Source: Caulobacter sp. 602-2 (lineage in GTDB: Bacteria; Pseudomonadota; Alphaproteobacteria; Caulobacterales; Caulobacteraceae). From it: 64,000 nt of DNA. The translations under genes were made by a program, and so were the position numbers. Below are positions 9,460-17,094 of the stretch, piece after piece; the first letter of the stretch is position 1, and each line of letters starts with the position of its first letter. The stretch is from positions 1 to 64,000 of the forward strand of contig NZ_JAAKGT010000011.1 of the NCBI RefSeq assembly GCF_011043625.1, written 5' to 3'. The notes under the pieces were generated by a model that was given only the letters and a program-made list of their open reading frames with translations, did no database searches and was not told where the DNA came from.

Positions 9460-10637
9460 GCCTCGTCCTCGAAGAGCGGGGGATTGAGCCCCGGCGCGCT
9501 CAGGCACGCGACCTTGAAGAGATCGCCCATCTGCGCCGCTCCGGTCAGGCGATCAAGCTGTCTTGCGAGGGTGTCGGCGCGATCGGGGCGCGCGGCGGCC
9601 AGCGCCTGGGCGCGAGCCTCGATGCCGAGGGCGCGCAGGAACTCGCCCTGGGTGATCACCGGCGGGGCGCTCGCGCCGGCCTGCCGCGCCGCGTCCAGCA
9701 CCGAGGGGAAGTCGGCCCAGACGGTCAGGTCGGCCTGGCCGGGACTGTCCAGCGGGCCTTCCTTCCTGTGGGCGCGCAGGGCCTGCAGGGTGTCGCCGGC
9801 CTCGGGGGCGGCGCGGCCGTAGTCGATCAGCAGCGCCGCGCCGCCGTCGCGGGCGACCCGGTGGCCTAGCTCCGAGCCCAGCGCGGCCTGGGCCGGCGAG
9901 GATTCGAGGATGGATCCGAGCGCCAGTTCCTCCCCCGCCAAGGCGGGGGACGGGGACCACGAAGTGTTGGAGGGGGCGTCAGGCGGCAGGGAGGCGGTCG
10001 CCCCCTCCACCGGCTGCGCCGGTCCCCCTCCCCCGCGACGCGGGGAAGGAGAAAGCGATCGCAGCCCGAACGCCAGTTCGCCGTCTTCGCCCAGGCCCAC
10101 GACGCGCTCGGCCCAGCCATCGGCGGTCTTCACGAACTGGCGGGCGGGCAGGCAGTCGAGCAGTTCGTTGGCGACCAGCAGCAGCGGCGCGCCGGCCGGA
10201 ACCTCTTCCAGGCGGTCGGCCCAGCGCACGGACGCGCCGGAAAGCTTGTCACGCTGGGCCGCGCGCAGCACCGGCGAGACCTCGACCAGCCACAGGTCGG
10301 TGGCGTCGAGGAAGGCGGGCAGCAGGCGGGCCGCGCGCAGGATGTCGCTCATCAGGGTCCCGTCGCCGGGGCCCATCTCGACCAGGCGGAAGGTCGCGGG
10401 GCGGCCCAGGCGATCCCAGGTCTCCATCAGCCAAAGGCCGACGAGTTCGCCGAACATCTGGCTGACGCCCGGCGCGGTGATGAAGTCGCCCCCGGCGCCC
10501 AGGGCAGGGCGATTGGCGTAGTAGCCGTCGCGCGGGTCGTGCAGGCAGCGGGTGAAATATTCCGGAACGCTGATCGGGCCGTCCTGGGCGATCTGGGCCT
10601 TCAGGCGGCCCAGCAGCGCGGGTTCTCGCAGGCTCAA
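9456..10637 (-). CDS. SAM-dependent methyltransferase, MidA/NDUFAF7 family, with in-frame repeat insertion
   Basis: A 393-residue class I methyltransferase. The family includes mitochondrial NDUFAF7, which methylates an arginine of a complex I subunit; the bacterial target is less certain. N-terminal ISVPEYFTRCLHDPRDGYYA and GDFITAPGVSQMFGELVGLW are family hallmarks; EMGPGDGTLMSDILR is the SAM-binding loop. The start is a TTG at 10637 overlapping the lgt stop (TTGA); no ATG lies nearby. Odd feature: about 50 codons in the middle (Pro/Ser/Gly-rich, SLSPSPRRGGGGPAQPVE to SPSPALAGEELALG) are encoded by a copy of an intergenic palindromic repeat inserted in frame. Confidence 0.9.
   Translation of the reverse strand: MSLREPALLGRLKAQIAQDGPISVPEYFTRCLHDPRDGYYANRPALGAGGDFITAPGVSQMFGELVGLWLMETWDRLGRPATFRLVEMGPGDGTLMSDILRAARLLPAFLDATDLWLVEVSPVLRAAQRDKLSGASVRWADRLEEVPAGAPLLLVANELLDCLPARQFVKTADGWAERVVGLGEDGELAFGLRSLSPSPRRGGGGPAQPVEGATASLPPDAPSNTSWSPSPALAGEELALGSILESSPAQAALGSELGHRVARDGGAALLIDYGRAAPEAGDTLQALRAHRKEGPLDSPGQADLTVWADFPSVLDAARQAGASAPPVITQGEFLRALGIEARAQALAAARPDRADTLARQLDRLTGAAQMGDLFKVACLSAPGLNPPLFEDEA
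9916..10079. repeat. Palindromic repeat inserted in frame in a coding sequence, with flanking direct repeats
   Basis: Arms CCTCCCCCGCCAAGGCGGGG and CCCCCTCCCCCGCGACGCGG flank a core with CCCCCTCCACCGGC. The element is bracketed by near-identical 14-mers CCGAGCGCCAGTTC (9916-9929) and CCGAACGCCAGTTC (10066-10079), one mismatch, offset by exactly 150 bases. The reading frame of the host methyltransferase is kept (50 added codons). The flanks may be a duplicated target. Confidence 0.8.
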
Positions 10638-11530
10638 GGCTGGACCGGCTCCGGCGCCGGGACGGGGGTCTTCAGGGCGCGCCACAGCAGCCAGCCGCCG
10701 ACCAGCAGCATCGGCAGCGACAGCATCATCCCCATGGTCAGGCCCAGCGGGAAGTTCGGCATGCCCTCGTCGGGGTTGCGCACGCCTTCCAGCGAGAAGC
10801 GGAACAGGCCGTAGCAGATCAGGAAGGTCGCCACGAGCGCGCCGCGGCGCTGCAGCCACTTGAAGCGCCAGACCAGCACCTGGAGGATCGCGAACAGCAG
10901 CACGCCTTCCAGCGCCGCCTCGTAGATCTGGCTCGGATGGCGCGGCAGCAGGCCCGCAGGGCAGCCGCCATGGGCCGCCTCGATGGTCTTGTTGCAGAAC
11001 ACCACGCCCCACGGAACGTCGGTGGTGCGGCCCCACAGCTCGCCGTTGATGAAGTTGGCGCAGCGACCGAAGAACAGGCCGATCGGGGCCACCGGCGCGA
11101 CCAGGTCGCCCAGCTTCAGAAGGTCGATGCCGTTGCGGCGGGCGAACAGGATCACCGCCGCGCAGACGCCCAGGAAGCCGCCGTGGAACGACATGCCGCC
11201 TTCCCAGACCTTGAAGACGTTCAGCGGATTGGCCGCCAGGACGTCGCGCTGCTCGGGGTTCACCAGCATGTAGAAGAGCACGTAGCCCAGGCGTCCGCCC
11301 AGGATGATCCCCAGGGTGATCCACAGCACCAGGTCGTCGATCTGCTCGGCGTTGGCCGTGGGCCGGTGGCCGCCCCAGGGCGTGGGCGATTTGACCAGCC
11401 GGATGGCGTACTGCCAGCCCAGCACAATGCCGGCGACATAGGCCAGGGCGTACCAGCGCAGGGCCAGCGGTCCCCATTCCAGGGCCCAGGGACCGATGTG
11501 AACGACGGGGTCGATGTCGGGAAAGATCAC
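10634..11530 (-). CDS. lgt: Phosphatidylglycerol-prolipoprotein diacylglyceryl transferase
   Basis: Inner-membrane enzyme that attaches diacylglycerol to the lipobox Cys of prolipoproteins, the first lipoprotein maturation step. The 298-residue product has about seven membrane segments. Signature FFGRCANFINGELWGR (about residue 150) matches the Lgt motif with its essential Arg and Asn; ALRWYALAYVAGIVLGW and FHGGFLGVCAAVI are further conserved parts. It starts with GTG at 11530. Its stop overlaps the TTG start of the methyltransferase, so lgt, the methyltransferase and pgeF form one minus-strand cluster. Confidence 0.96.
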   Translation of the reverse strand: MIFPDIDPVVHIGPWALEWGPLALRWYALAYVAGIVLGWQYAIRLVKSPTPWGGHRPTANAEQIDDLVLWITLGIILGGRLGYVLFYMLVNPEQRDVLAANPLNVFKVWEGGMSFHGGFLGVCAAVILFARRNGIDLLKLGDLVAPVAPIGLFFGRCANFINGELWGRTTDVPWGVVFCNKTIEAAHGGCPAGLLPRHPSQIYEAALEGVLLFAILQVLVWRFKWLQRRGALVATFLICYGLFRFSLEGVRNPDEGMPNFPLGLTMGMMLSLPMLLVGGWLLWRALKTPVPAPEPVQP

Positions 11531-11646
11531 GCCGTACGGCTCCGTTCGAGACAGATGGTCGCAGGGATACCCGCTTCGTGGTTCGCTTTCATCCCCTGCG
11601 CACCATATAAAGAACTGTGGGCGATTTGCGCCCGGCCGGAACGACG

Positions 11647-11937
11647 ATGCACAGCCAGAACCCTTTCCTCGACGAATTCGCCAAGTTCACCCAGGCCGCC
11701 ATGGGCATCGCCCAGACCGCCGGCGACGAAGCCAAGACGGCGTTCCGCGCCCAGGCCGATCGCTGGGCCGCCGAGCTGGACCTGGTGCGCCGCGATGATC
11801 TGGAAGCCCTGAAGGCCCAGGTGGCCGCTCTGCAGGCCGAAGTCGCCGCGCTGAAGGCCGAGAAGACCGCGACCCCGAAGGCCGCCGCGAAGAAGGCGAC
11901 TCCGAAGGGCGACAAACCCGCCGAAAAGGGCGAATAA
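11647..11937 (+). CDS. ubiK: UbiK-type ubiquinone biosynthesis accessory factor
   Basis: A 96-residue membrane-fusogenic (BMFP/YqiC) protein. Known members form trimeric coiled coils and assist the ubiquinone-synthesis complex. The start MHSQNPFLDEFAKFTQAAMG and the coiled-coil LEALKAQVAALQAEVAALKA (residues about 52-72) fit the family. The C-terminus is a Lys/Ala/Pro-rich tail (ATPKAAAKKATPKGDKPAEK). I use ATG 11647, ten codons inside the open frame, where the family alignment starts. Divergent from lgt. Confidence 0.87.
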   Translation: MHSQNPFLDEFAKFTQAAMGIAQTAGDEAKTAFRAQADRWAAELDLVRRDDLEALKAQVAALQAEVAALKAEKTATPKAAAKKATPKGDKPAEKGE

Positions 11938-12067
11938 ATCGTTTACCGCTCGCTTCAAGCGTGAACGCTGTTGTGGCCAAACGCGCGAAGCAGCTTAGAC
12001 TCTCCTTTCGTGGGCGACACCCGGCGGGTCCCACGCCCGTCATCGCCCCCGGGGGCCAAAGGTTCTG

Positions 12068-12571
12068 ATGGACACCCAACCCGACGACGACGTCCTGCTG
12101 GCGCTGGATCCCCTCGAGGTGGTCGAGCACGTGCTGGCCGCCGAAAACCTGACCTTCGACCGGACGGAGGACGGCGATCTCGCCTTCGCCCTGACCGGCG
12201 ACTGGAAGGATTACGAGCTCTGGTTCGCCTGGCGTCCGGAGGCCGACTGCCTGCAGCTGTGCCTCTCGCTCGACCTGCGGGCGTCCAAGACCAAGCGCCC
12301 GGCGGCCTACGAACTGCTGTCGATGATCAACCAGCGCGTCTGGCTGGGCCACTTCGAGGTCTGGACCGACGACGGCGAGGTGGTGTTCCGCCACGCCCTG
12401 GCCCTGCCGTCGGGCGAGCGCCCGACCATGGCCCAGGCCGCCTCGATGATCGACGCGGCGGTGGAAGCCGCCGACCGCTTCTATCCGGCCTTCGACTTCC
12501 TGCTGCACGGCGCCAAGACCCCAGACGAGGCCATGGCCGCCTGCATGTTCGAGACCGTCGGCCAGGCTTGA
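12068..12571 (+). CDS. YbjN domain-containing protein
   Basis: A 167-residue soluble protein. It resembles YbjN/DUF1790 proteins, which have a fold like type III secretion chaperones and an unclear sensory role. Supporting parts are ALDPLEVVEHVLAAENLTFD, WKDYELWFAWRPEADCLQL, and the conserved LLSMINQRVWLGHFEVW followed by FRHALALPSG. No signal or membrane segment. It lies just upstream of proC in the same direction, separated by a palindromic repeat that begins within the stop codon. Confidence 0.83.
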   Translation: MDTQPDDDVLLALDPLEVVEHVLAAENLTFDRTEDGDLAFALTGDWKDYELWFAWRPEADCLQLCLSLDLRASKTKRPAAYELLSMINQRVWLGHFEVWTDDGEVVFRHALALPSGERPTMAQAASMIDAAVEAADRFYPAFDFLLHGAKTPDEAMAACMFETVGQA

Positions 12572-12745
12572 TCTTCCTTCTCCCCTTGCGGGAGAAGGTG
12601 TCGGCGCGAGCCGACGGATGAGGGGTCTCTCAGACTTTCGACGCCGCGACAGCTGATCGGCTGCCGCGGCGTTTTCGTGCGCGCGACCCCTCACCCGACC
12701 TCCCTTCGGGAGGCTGCCCTCTCCCGCAGGGGGAGAGGGACCATT
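12571..12745. repeat. Intergenic palindromic repeat, family B
   Basis: Left module CTTCTCCCCTTGCGGGAGAA then GATGAGGGGTCTCTCA; right module ACCCCTCACCCGACC and CCCTCTCCCGCAGGGGGAGA. Near-identical modules occur at 22.95 and 42.77 kb. The element starts in the stop codon of the ybjN-like gene and ends before proC. Confidence 0.85.
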
Positions 12746-12812
12746 CTGGTGGTGACGCGCCCCCCCTGTCGCGCTAAGCGCCCTGCGACACCAGACACGC
12801 GGGAGCTGACCC

Positions 12813-13595
12813 ATGACCCCCATCCTTCTGCTCGGCGCAGGCCGCATGGGCGGGGCCCTGATCGAGGGCTGGCGCAAGACCGGGGCGTTTTCGCTCTCCG
12901 ACCTGATCGTCCGTGATCCGGCCGCGACCGCCGAGGCTTTCCCCGGCGCGGTGGTCAATCCGTCGCTGGAAGCGTTGTCGGCGGCCAAGGTGGTGCTGCT
13001 GGCGGTCAAGCCGCAGATCTGGCGCGAGGCGGTCAAGGACGTGGCCCCGCACCTGGCCCCCGACGCCATCGTCGTCTCGATCGCCGCCGGCGTGCGCGCG
13101 GCCGACATCTCCGAAGCCTTCGGCGGGCGCCGCGTGGCGCGGGTGATGCCGACGACCGCGGTCGCCATCGGCCAGGGCGCAGCCAGCCTCTATGCCGACA
13201 CGCCCGAGGCGCTGGACGCCGCCAAGGCCCTGCTGGCTCCCGTCGCCGCCACGGTCGAACTGGCCGACGAGCAGCTGATGCACGCGGCGACCGCCGTCTC
13301 CGGCTCGGCGCCGGCCTATCTCTACGCCTTCATCGAGGCCCTGGAGGCCGCCGGCGCCGGCCAGGGCCTTTCGCCGCAGGACAGCGCCCGCCTGGCCCGC
13401 GCCACCATCGCCGGCGCCTCGGCCCTGCTGGCGGCGGGCGGCGAAGAGCCGGCCGAACTGCGCAAGCAGGTCACCTCGCCCGGCGGCACCACGGCCGCGG
13501 CGCTGTCGGTGCTGATGGGCGAGGGCGGTTTCGGAGACCTGCTGCCGCGCGCGCTGGAAGCAGCGGTGAAGCGCTCGGAGGAACTGGGGGGGTAA
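12813..13595 (+). CDS. proC: Pyrroline-5-carboxylate reductase
   Basis: Last step of proline synthesis: reduces 1-pyrroline-5-carboxylate to proline with NAD(P)H in the cytoplasm. The 260-residue product has the N-terminal Rossmann motif LLGAGRMGGALIEGW (residues 5-19), VLLAVKPQIW, and the C-terminal family signature region QVTSPGGTTAAALSVL (about 216-231) that binds the substrate. Length is typical. The start at 12813 is an ATG with a moderate GGGAG-type ribosome-binding site. Confidence 0.96.
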   Translation: MTPILLLGAGRMGGALIEGWRKTGAFSLSDLIVRDPAATAEAFPGAVVNPSLEALSAAKVVLLAVKPQIWREAVKDVAPHLAPDAIVVSIAAGVRAADISEAFGGRRVARVMPTTAVAIGQGAASLYADTPEALDAAKALLAPVAATVELADEQLMHAATAVSGSAPAYLYAFIEALEAAGAGQGLSPQDSARLARATIAGASALLAAGGEEPAELRKQVTSPGGTTAAALSVLMGEGGFGDLLPRALEAAVKRSEELGG

Positions 13596-13599
13596 GAAA

Positions 13600-13738
13600 G
13601 ATCCTCCCCATGAAGGGGGAGGTGGCCCGAAGGGGCGGAGGGGGAAGTGCCTGATGAGGGTAGTGCAGCCTCAAGGACGGCAGCTCCTTCCCCCTCAGTC
13701 GGCTTTGCCGACAGCTCCCCCTTCAGGGGGAGCATCTC
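13600..13738. repeat. Intergenic palindromic repeat, family A
   Basis: Arms CCTCCCCATGAAGGGGGAGG and GCTCCCCCTTCAGGGGGAGC, with GTCGGCTTTGCCGAC inside. It fills the gap between the convergent 3' ends of proC and the alpha/beta hydrolase. Confidence 0.8.
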
Positions 13739-13741
13739 TTT

Positions 13742-14737
13742 CTACGGCGCGGTTGCGTCCACCAGCGCCTGCGCCGGCTTGCCCCGTTCGGCGGCCACGA
13801 ACTCCACGGCCCGCACGATGTGGTCGGCGAACTCCCCGCCCAGCAGGCGGGTGTGGCTGGCGCCGGCCACGTGGTCGACATAGCCGTGCTGCGAGGCGCG
13901 GGCCGGGGCGGCCTGCATGTCCTTCCACTGGGCGCGTTCGCCGACGCGAGCGCCGGCGGTGACCACGGCCACCGGCCATTCGGGCTTGAACGGCGGTTCG
14001 GCGGCGGCTTGATCGGAAGCCTCGGCCCACAGCGTGACCTCGGCGGCCGAGGTGCGGTTGTGGCGGCCGTTGGCGAAGCCCCAGCGCTTTTCGGCCTTGG
14101 CGTCCGGCGGCAGGCCGATCTTGTCGCCCAGGCGGGTGTACATCAAAGGCTTGTAGAGCCCGGTCGAGGCACCCAGGGCGGCGGCGCGCGAGATGAACAC
14201 GAACGACTTGATGAAGCTCTGGGCGCGGCGGATCTGCGCGGCTTCGGGCGTGGCGGCGTCCACCAGGACCAGGCCCGCCACCTGGTCTGGATTGCGCCCG
14301 GCGTACTCGCGCAGGCGCAGGCCGGCCATCGAGTGGCCGACCAGGATGAACGGGCCCTTCTCGCCCGAGGCGGCGACCAGCTTCTCGAAGTCCGAGACGA
14401 TGGCCAGGCCGTCGCGCGGGGCGGGGCCCTGGGGCGAATAGCCCATGCCGGCGCGGTCGTAGGCGCAGGCCCGCCAGCCGGCGGCGGCCAGGGCGTCCTG
14501 GGTGGCGCCCCAGTCGGCGGCAAAGCCGAAGGCGCCGGCTTCCAGCCAGACGGTGGGGCGGTCGGCGTGCGTGGCCTCGCCTTCGCACACCAGGCGCAGC
14601 TTACGGCCCTCGCCTATGTCGACGAAGGTTCCGCGCGGGGCCTTGTGGCCGGCCGCGGCCATCACGCCGCCCGTCGCGACGAAGGAGACGAACAGGAGGG
14701 TGAAGGCGGCAAGGGCGCGTCCGGCGTGCTTGAGCAT
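13742..14737 (-). CDS. Secreted or membrane-anchored alpha/beta hydrolase
   Basis: A 331-residue protein with an N-terminal hydrophobic signal or anchor (AFTLLFVSFVATGGVMAAAG) followed by an alpha/beta hydrolase fold. Visible are the nucleophile elbow ILVGHSMAGLRL (Ser about residue 137), the acid-strand region VVLVDAATPE and a C-terminal His in VAGASHTRLLGG. CAYDRAGMGYSPQGP is typical of the family. Substrate unknown. I chose the ATG at 14737, three codons inside a TTG-opened frame. Convergent with proC. Confidence 0.86.
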   Translation of the reverse strand: MLKHAGRALAAFTLLFVSFVATGGVMAAAGHKAPRGTFVDIGEGRKLRLVCEGEATHADRPTVWLEAGAFGFAADWGATQDALAAAGWRACAYDRAGMGYSPQGPAPRDGLAIVSDFEKLVAASGEKGPFILVGHSMAGLRLREYAGRNPDQVAGLVLVDAATPEAAQIRRAQSFIKSFVFISRAAALGASTGLYKPLMYTRLGDKIGLPPDAKAEKRWGFANGRHNRTSAAEVTLWAEASDQAAAEPPFKPEWPVAVVTAGARVGERAQWKDMQAAPARASQHGYVDHVAGASHTRLLGGEFADHIVRAVEFVAAERGKPAQALVDATAP

Positions 14738-14833
14738 GGGTCTCAATGTAGGGGCGCAGGGCCGTTCGTCGAGAGCGTCCGCGACGTCGGGGCGCGGTTT
14801 CTTTTCGGCGGATCAATCCGTAGACTCGCCGCC

Positions 14834-15139
14834 ATGCGTCGCGTGCTGTCCGCCCTGTTGCTGGTCGCCGCCCTGGTCTCGTCAGCCGGGGCCCAGACCC
14901 ATGGCCGCCAGGCGCCGTCGGTCCCCGCGCCGGCGGAGACCTCCGCGCCCAGCGCGCAGGCGGTGATCCCGCCGCCGATCCCGCTGCAGTCGCCAAGGCC
15001 CGGCGCCGATCCGGCCGCCTGCAAGGCCGTGTGCGCCAAGACCTACTACTTCTGCCGCGCCAACACCGACGACGACAGCTGCCCGGCCGAATGGGCCCGC
15101 TGCGACGCCCGCTGCAAGGCGACGTTCACGCGGCCATAG
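14834..15139 (+). CDS. Small secreted cysteine-rich protein
   Basis: A 101-residue protein with a Sec signal peptide (MRRVLSALLLVAALVSSAGAQ, cleavage about residue 20). A Pro/Ala-rich spacer follows, then a C-terminal 40-residue domain with six Cys in a CKAVCAKTYYFCRA ... SCPAEWARCDARC pattern, which could form three disulfides in the periplasm. No name recognised. The gene is divergent from the hydrolase, 96 bases away. It lies in another frame than the long open frame covering it; signal peptide and Cys pattern support it. Confidence 0.75.
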   Translation: MRRVLSALLLVAALVSSAGAQTHGRQAPSVPAPAETSAPSAQAVIPPPIPLQSPRPGADPAACKAVCAKTYYFCRANTDDDSCPAEWARCDARCKATFTRP

Positions 15140-15276
15140 GATCCTCCCCCCTCTGGGGGAGGTGGCCCGAAGGGCCGGAGGGGGGACGTTCTCAGCTTTC
15201 CGGGCGCCGGCCGTCGCATCAGCCACACCCCCCTCCGTCGCCTTTGGCGACACCTCCCCCAGAGGGGGAGGATCTT
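15140..15276. repeat. Intergenic palindromic repeat, family A
   Basis: Starts right after the stop codon with GATCCTCCCCCCTCTGGGGG and ends with the inverse CCTCCCCCAGAGGGGGAGGATC, around GGCCCGAAGGGCC, GGGGGGACGTTCTCAGC and GTCGCCTTTGGCGAC. The whole element is nearly an inverted repeat. Confidence 0.85.
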
Positions 15277-15320
15277 GATGCATCCCCTCTTGCTCCGCGC
15301 CCGGAACGAGGCTCAAATCC

Positions 15321-15341
15321 TGACGGGGCGTCATTGACGCC
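15321..15341. promoter_or_regulatory. Candidate operator with three half-sites before the TetR gene
   Basis: TGACG-GGG-CGTCA (15321-15333) overlaps the perfect odd palindrome GGCGTCA-T-TGACGCC (15327-15341), giving alternating TGACG/CGTCA/TGACG half-sites. It lies 24 bases before the TetR start, where autorepressors of this family usually bind. Assignment to this TetR protein is inference. Confidence 0.5.
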
Positions 15342-15365
15342 GCCCAACAAAAGAGCCGCGCCTCG

Positions 15366-16007
15366 ATGTCGAACATCGCCTATTTCCCCGCCATGCCGCC
15401 GCGCGAGGACAATCGCCCGGGCAAGCGCGAGCGCACCAAGACCGCCAACCGCCAGGCCATCCTGGACGCGGCGCGGCAGGTGTTCGGCGAACTGGGCTAT
15501 GACGGGGCCACGGTGCGCGACATCATCCGCCTGACCGGCCTCGCCTCGGGCACCTTCTACAACTACTACAAGTCCAAGGAGGAGGTGTTCGACGCCCTCG
15601 CCGACGACGGCGCGCGGCGCTTTCGGCCCCTGCTGCGCGTGGAGTTCGAGAAGGCGACCGACTTCGCCTCGTTCCTGCGCGGCGCCATGCGGGCCTATTT
15701 CGACTTCCTGGCCGCCGAGCACGAGACCTGGCGGGTCAACCGCCCCGCCGGCGAGACCCATCCGCAGGTGCGCGCCACCCCCGAGGTCACCGCCGTGTTC
15801 GCCGAGGTGCGCGAGGCCTTCGAGCGGGTGCTGGAGCGCGACCACGCCCCGCCGGTCGACCTCGACTACCTCACGGCCGCCTGCATCGCCGTGGCCCGCG
15901 AGGTCGGCGACAAGATGCTGGAGCGCCGGCCGATGGACACCCAGGGCGCCACCGCCTTCGCCGTCGGCCTGATCCTCGGCGGCCTGCCGGCGCTGCCCAG
16001 GCCCTAG
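15366..16007 (+). CDS. TetR family transcriptional regulator
   Basis: A 213-residue regulator. Residues about 28-75 form the TetR DNA-binding domain: RQAILDAARQVFGELGYDGA, then the helix-turn-helix VRDIIRLTGLASGTFYNYYK and the conserved SKEEVF. The C-terminal domain (about 85-210) would bind a hydrophobic ligand and dimerise. It sits 43 bases before an esterase gene and is probably its local regulator, with the quinone oxidoreductase gene behind. The ATG at 15366 is the frame's first start. Confidence 0.92.
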   Translation: MSNIAYFPAMPPREDNRPGKRERTKTANRQAILDAARQVFGELGYDGATVRDIIRLTGLASGTFYNYYKSKEEVFDALADDGARRFRPLLRVEFEKATDFASFLRGAMRAYFDFLAAEHETWRVNRPAGETHPQVRATPEVTAVFAEVREAFERVLERDHAPPVDLDYLTAACIAVAREVGDKMLERRPMDTQGATAFAVGLILGGLPALPRP

Positions 16008-16050
16008 CGGCCGATCCTTCTCCCCACCTCCAGAAGAAAAGAGCCCCCGA

Positions 16051-17094
16051 ATGGCCGACGTCCAGAAGCTGGTCCTCAAGACGATCCTGTCGCTGCCGAC
16101 CCCGATCCTGCGGGCGCTGAGCGGCGGGGGCGTCGTCTATCGCGGCGGCCGCACGCTGGACCCGCGCTTCCAGTTCTTCGCCAACGCGGCCAAGGGGCTG
16201 CCGTCGATGACCACCCTGTCGCCGGAAGAGGCGCGGGCGGGCAGCGCCAAGGGCCTGCTGGCGGTGTCGGGCCCGCCCGAGGTCGGGGTGCGCAACGAAA
16301 GCCTGACGATAGACGGTCCCGGCGGCCAGATCCCGATCCGCGCCTATCGTCCGGCCGAACAGGACAGTTCGGCGCCGCCGATCGTCTTCGCCCACTTCGG
16401 CGGCGGGGTGATCGGGGATCTGGAGACCTGCCACGCCTTCTGCGGGATCCTGGCCCGCATCGCCAGGACCGCCGTGCTGTCGGTCGACTATCGCCTGGCG
16501 CCCGACCATCGCTTTCCCGCCGGTCTCGACGACGTGCTGGCGGCCTATCGCTGGGGCCGCGACAACGCCGCCCGCTTCGGCGCCGCGCCGGGGCAGGCAG
16601 CGATCGGCGGCGACAGCATGGGGGGCAACTTCGCCGCCGTGCTGGCCCAGGAGATGAAGCGCAGCGGAGAGGCCCAGCCGGCCTTCCAGCTGCTGATCTA
16701 CCCGGCCGTCGACGTGGCCAGCGAGACGCCGTCGATGGCGATCTATGCCGACAGCTATCCGCTGAGCCGCCCGATCATGGAGTGGTTCATGGGCCACTAC
16801 ATGGGCCCGGAGGCCGATCCGGCCGATCCGCGCCTGTCGCCAGACAAGACCGAGGACCTGACCGGCCTGGCGCCGGCCCTCGTCGTCACCGCCGGCTTCG
16901 ATCCGCTGGTCGACCAGGGCGAAGCCTACGCCAAGCGGCTGATCGCGGCCGGCGTGCCCACCACCTACCGCTGCTACGACAGCCTGGCCCATGGCTTCAC
17001 CGCCTTCACCGGCGCGGTGCCGGCGGCCGACGCCGCCTGCCGCGAGATCGCGGGCCTGGTGCGGGCGGAGATCGAAGGACGGCGCGGCGCGTGA
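16051..17094 (+). CDS. Alpha/beta hydrolase (hormone-sensitive-lipase-like esterase)
   Basis: A 347-residue esterase of the HSL/family IV type. Visible are the oxyanion-hole motif HFGGG (a variant of HGGG, about residue 112), the nucleophile elbow GDSMGGN (about 190), the acid in FDPLVDQG, and the His in LAHGFTAF near the end. Likely hydrolyses short- to medium-chain esters; the true substrate is unknown. It sits between the TetR gene and the quinone oxidoreductase, whose GTG start overlaps its stop (GTGA), suggesting a common function in degrading a ketone, ester or xenobiotic. Confidence 0.9.
   Translation: MADVQKLVLKTILSLPTPILRALSGGGVVYRGGRTLDPRFQFFANAAKGLPSMTTLSPEEARAGSAKGLLAVSGPPEVGVRNESLTIDGPGGQIPIRAYRPAEQDSSAPPIVFAHFGGGVIGDLETCHAFCGILARIARTAVLSVDYRLAPDHRFPAGLDDVLAAYRWGRDNAARFGAAPGQAAIGGDSMGGNFAAVLAQEMKRSGEAQPAFQLLIYPAVDVASETPSMAIYADSYPLSRPIMEWFMGHYMGPEADPADPRLSPDKTEDLTGLAPALVVTAGFDPLVDQGEAYAKRLIAAGVPTTYRCYDSLAHGFTAFTGAVPAADAACREIAGLVRAEIEGRRGA

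Noticed and set aside
12571..12745. CRISPR array from repeated C/G-rich modules
   Set aside because: Modules are palindromic and single per gene end, not direct repeats with regular unique spacers, and no cas genes are seen.
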